Part shown: positions 13,054 to 13,489 of the stretch, piece by piece
Position numbering within the stretch: the first letter of the stretch is position 1
Layout: every line of letters starts with the position of its first letter
NCBI GenBank assembly: GCA_964447275.1
Contig: CAYURI010000017.1
Span: 1 to 13,489, forward strand
DNA from: DAOSVX01 sp964447275
GTDB lineage: Bacteria; Bacillota_I; Bacilli_A; RF39; UBA660
Length of the DNA stretch: 13,489 nt
Direction of reading: 5' to 3'
Position numbers and translations under genes: made by a program
The notes under the pieces: model-generated
Databases searched by the model: none
Told to the model about the DNA's origin: nothing
What the model saw: only the letters and a program-made list of their open reading frames with translations

Positions 13054-13103
13054 ATATTCTCCTTAAAATAAAAAAACAGCCTTATATGATTAATCCTTAT
13101 CAT
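13050..13103 (-). CDS. possible 17-codon leader ORF overlapping the exonuclease start
   Basis: An ATG inside the leader hairpin (complement of 13101-13103) opens a frame encoding MIRINHIRLFFYFKENI. Its TGA overlaps the exonuclease ATG as ATGA. There is no ribosome site before it, and the FFYF stretch is simply the T-run. The exact ATGA overlap is suggestive, but chance is a good explanation. Confidence 0.15.
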   Translation of the reverse strand: MIRINHIRLFFYFKENI

Positions 13104-13159
13104 AAAGGGCTGTTTTAATTAAAACAATTAACTTGATAAACAAGTGATAAAATAATTAT
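13054..13159 (-). promoter_or_regulatory. roughly 105-base leader of the exonuclease gene with a terminator-like hairpin (candidate attenuator)
   Basis: Read on the minus strand, a stem of 17 pairs and one A-A mismatch (arms 13099-13116 and 13073-13090) with an 8-base loop is followed by a T-run and then, within ten bases, by the AAGGAG of the exonuclease gene. A smaller hairpin (ACTTG/CAAGT, about 13129-13144) and the perfect palindrome GTTTTAATTAAAAC (13112-13125) precede it. The palindrome shares the base of the main stem's 5' arm, so the two may exclude each other. I do not recognise a known riboswitch. It could also be the end of a small RNA of about 90 bases. Confidence 0.55.
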
Positions 13160-13165
13160 ATTAAA

Positions 13166-13193
13166 ATTATAACATAAAAAAAGACTAAAACAA
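13166..13193 (-). promoter_or_regulatory. promoter of the exonuclease gene, -35 in a terminator loop
   Basis: On the minus strand TTGTTT (complement of 13188-13193), a 16-base spacer, and TATAAT (complement of 13166-13171) preceded by TGT. The -35 coincides with the loop of the tRNA-Glu(TTC) terminator. Confidence 0.65.
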
Positions 13194-13203
13194 GTTAATC
13201 TTT
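13175..13203 (-). terminator. terminator of the tRNA-Ile/tRNA-Glu(TTC) unit
   Basis: On the minus strand AAAGATTAA (from 13203 to 13195) pairs with TTAGTCTTT (13188 to 13180) over 9 bp with one G-U pair and a CTTGTT loop, continuing into a run of T. Confidence 0.8.
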
Positions 13204-13215
13204 AATTAAAACATT

Positions 13216-13292
13216 TGGTGACCCGTACGGGATTTGAACCCATGTATGCATGCGTGAAAGGCATGTGTGTTTGACCGCTTCACCAACGGGCC
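13216..13292 (-). tRNA. tRNA-Glu(TTC)
   Basis: A 77-nt minus-strand cloverleaf with encoded CCA: acceptor GGCCCGT/ACGGGTC with a G-U pair at 2-71, 3-bp D-stem GTG/CAC, anticodon stem CATGC/GCATG, loop CTTTCAC with anticodon TTC, and T-stem ATGGG/CCCGT. It is the main glutamate isoacceptor and clearly a paralogue of the CTC gene at 10360, from which it differs mostly in the anticodon stem and loop and the inner acceptor. It lies 12 bases after tRNA-Ile and is transcribed with it. Confidence 0.95.
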
Positions 13293-13304
13293 ATCTAAAC
13301 AAAA

Positions 13305-13381
<77 letters not shown>

Positions 13382-13402
13382 ATTTTGGTGAAAACCTACT
13401 AC

Positions 13403-13431
13403 ATTTTATAATAGTTTTTCACTTTTGGCAA
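13403..13431 (-). promoter_or_regulatory. promoter of the tRNA-Ile/tRNA-Glu unit, flanked by an inverted repeat
   Basis: On the minus strand TTGCCA (complement of 13426-13431) and TAAAAT (complement of 13403-13408) have a 17-base spacer. An imperfect inverted repeat, GTGAAAA-C-CTA (13388-13398) against TAG-T-TTTTCAC (13412-13422), spans the -10 and start region; only the central base of each arm fails to pair. Confidence 0.65.
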
Positions 13432-13449
13432 TAAATAATTATCAAATAT

Positions 13450-13489
13450 TGGTGTCCCCTTGGGGGCTTGAACCCCAGACCCACTGATT
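13450..13489 (-). tRNA. 3' part of a tRNA, probably tRNA-Lys (5' part outside the window)
   Basis: On the minus strand the visible 40 bases contain the 3' anticodon-stem strand TCAGT after two A, variable loop GGGTC, T-stem TGGGG/CCCCA, T-loop TTCAAGC, acceptor strand AGGGGAC, discriminator A and CCA. The AA-TCAGT-GGGTC segment is typical of bacterial tRNA-Lys, but tRNA-Thr can look similar, and the anticodon is outside the window. Confidence 0.85.

Noticed and set aside
13112..13215. TTTAATTAAAAC-like segments near 13112 and 13202 as a repeat array or CRISPR
   Set aside because: There are only two short AT-rich copies with no regular spacing, better explained as parts of the leader palindrome and of AT-rich spacer.

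Overview
The window is about 70% A+T and reads cleanly with the standard code: Trp is TGG and TGA is used as a stop. Shine-Dalgarno sequences of the AAGGAG/GGGAGAGG type, extended -10 (TGn) promoters and short U-tracked terminators sit in very small intergenic gaps. Nine tRNA genes (one cut by the window end) are scattered singly or in pairs, and every one whose 3' end is visible carries an encoded CCA. With a clostridial-type pyruvate phosphate dikinase, the longer clostridial-type GluRS and a PdaC-like peptidoglycan deacetylase, this suggests a low-GC Bacillota, probably an anaerobic and perhaps host-associated one with a compact genome. The deacetylase implies a peptidoglycan wall, so a wall-less Mycoplasma is unlikely. 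No rRNA, insertion sequence, CRISPR array or prophage is visible.

Plus strand, 1-4195. The 3' end of ppdK is followed by a two-gene dTMP unit, in which an unusually long tandem ThyX-like flavin-dependent thymidylate synthase overlaps a thymidylate kinase by 14 bases. A separately promoted PfkB-family sugar or nucleoside kinase and a 139-aa unknown protein follow.

Plus strand, 4224-5732. A tRNA pair (CAT anticodon, probably Ile2; and Leu-TAG) precedes a two-gene operon. That operon encodes a 303-aa protein with a two-helix membrane anchor and a small 95-aa protein, both of unknown function.

Plus strand, 5735-10353. A BcrA/BcrB-like ABC exporter pair is followed by tRNA-Thr(CGT), a membrane-anchored polysaccharide deacetylase, tRNA-Val(GAC) and a 179-aa unknown protein. 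A terminator that works in both directions closes this side and the converging minus-strand unit.

Minus strand, 13489-10360. A partial tRNA (probably Lys), then tRNA-Ile(GAT) with tRNA-Glu(TTC), then a stand-alone 5'-3' exonuclease behind a roughly 105-base leader containing a terminator-like hairpin. Last comes a unit in which the GluRS gene lies between tRNA-Gln(CTG) and tRNA-Glu(CTC), so the enzyme and probable substrate tRNAs share one promoter.

Most of the window is housekeeping: nucleotide synthesis, translation, cell envelope and DNA repair. The points most worth a second look are the tandem ThyX whose two halves have lost complementary parts of the active-site signature, the tRNA-Gln/gltX/tRNA-Glu unit, the hairpin leader of the exonuclease gene, -35 boxes placed in the loops of hairpins, and several odd tRNA features (an A19-U56 elbow pair and A-C mismatches).
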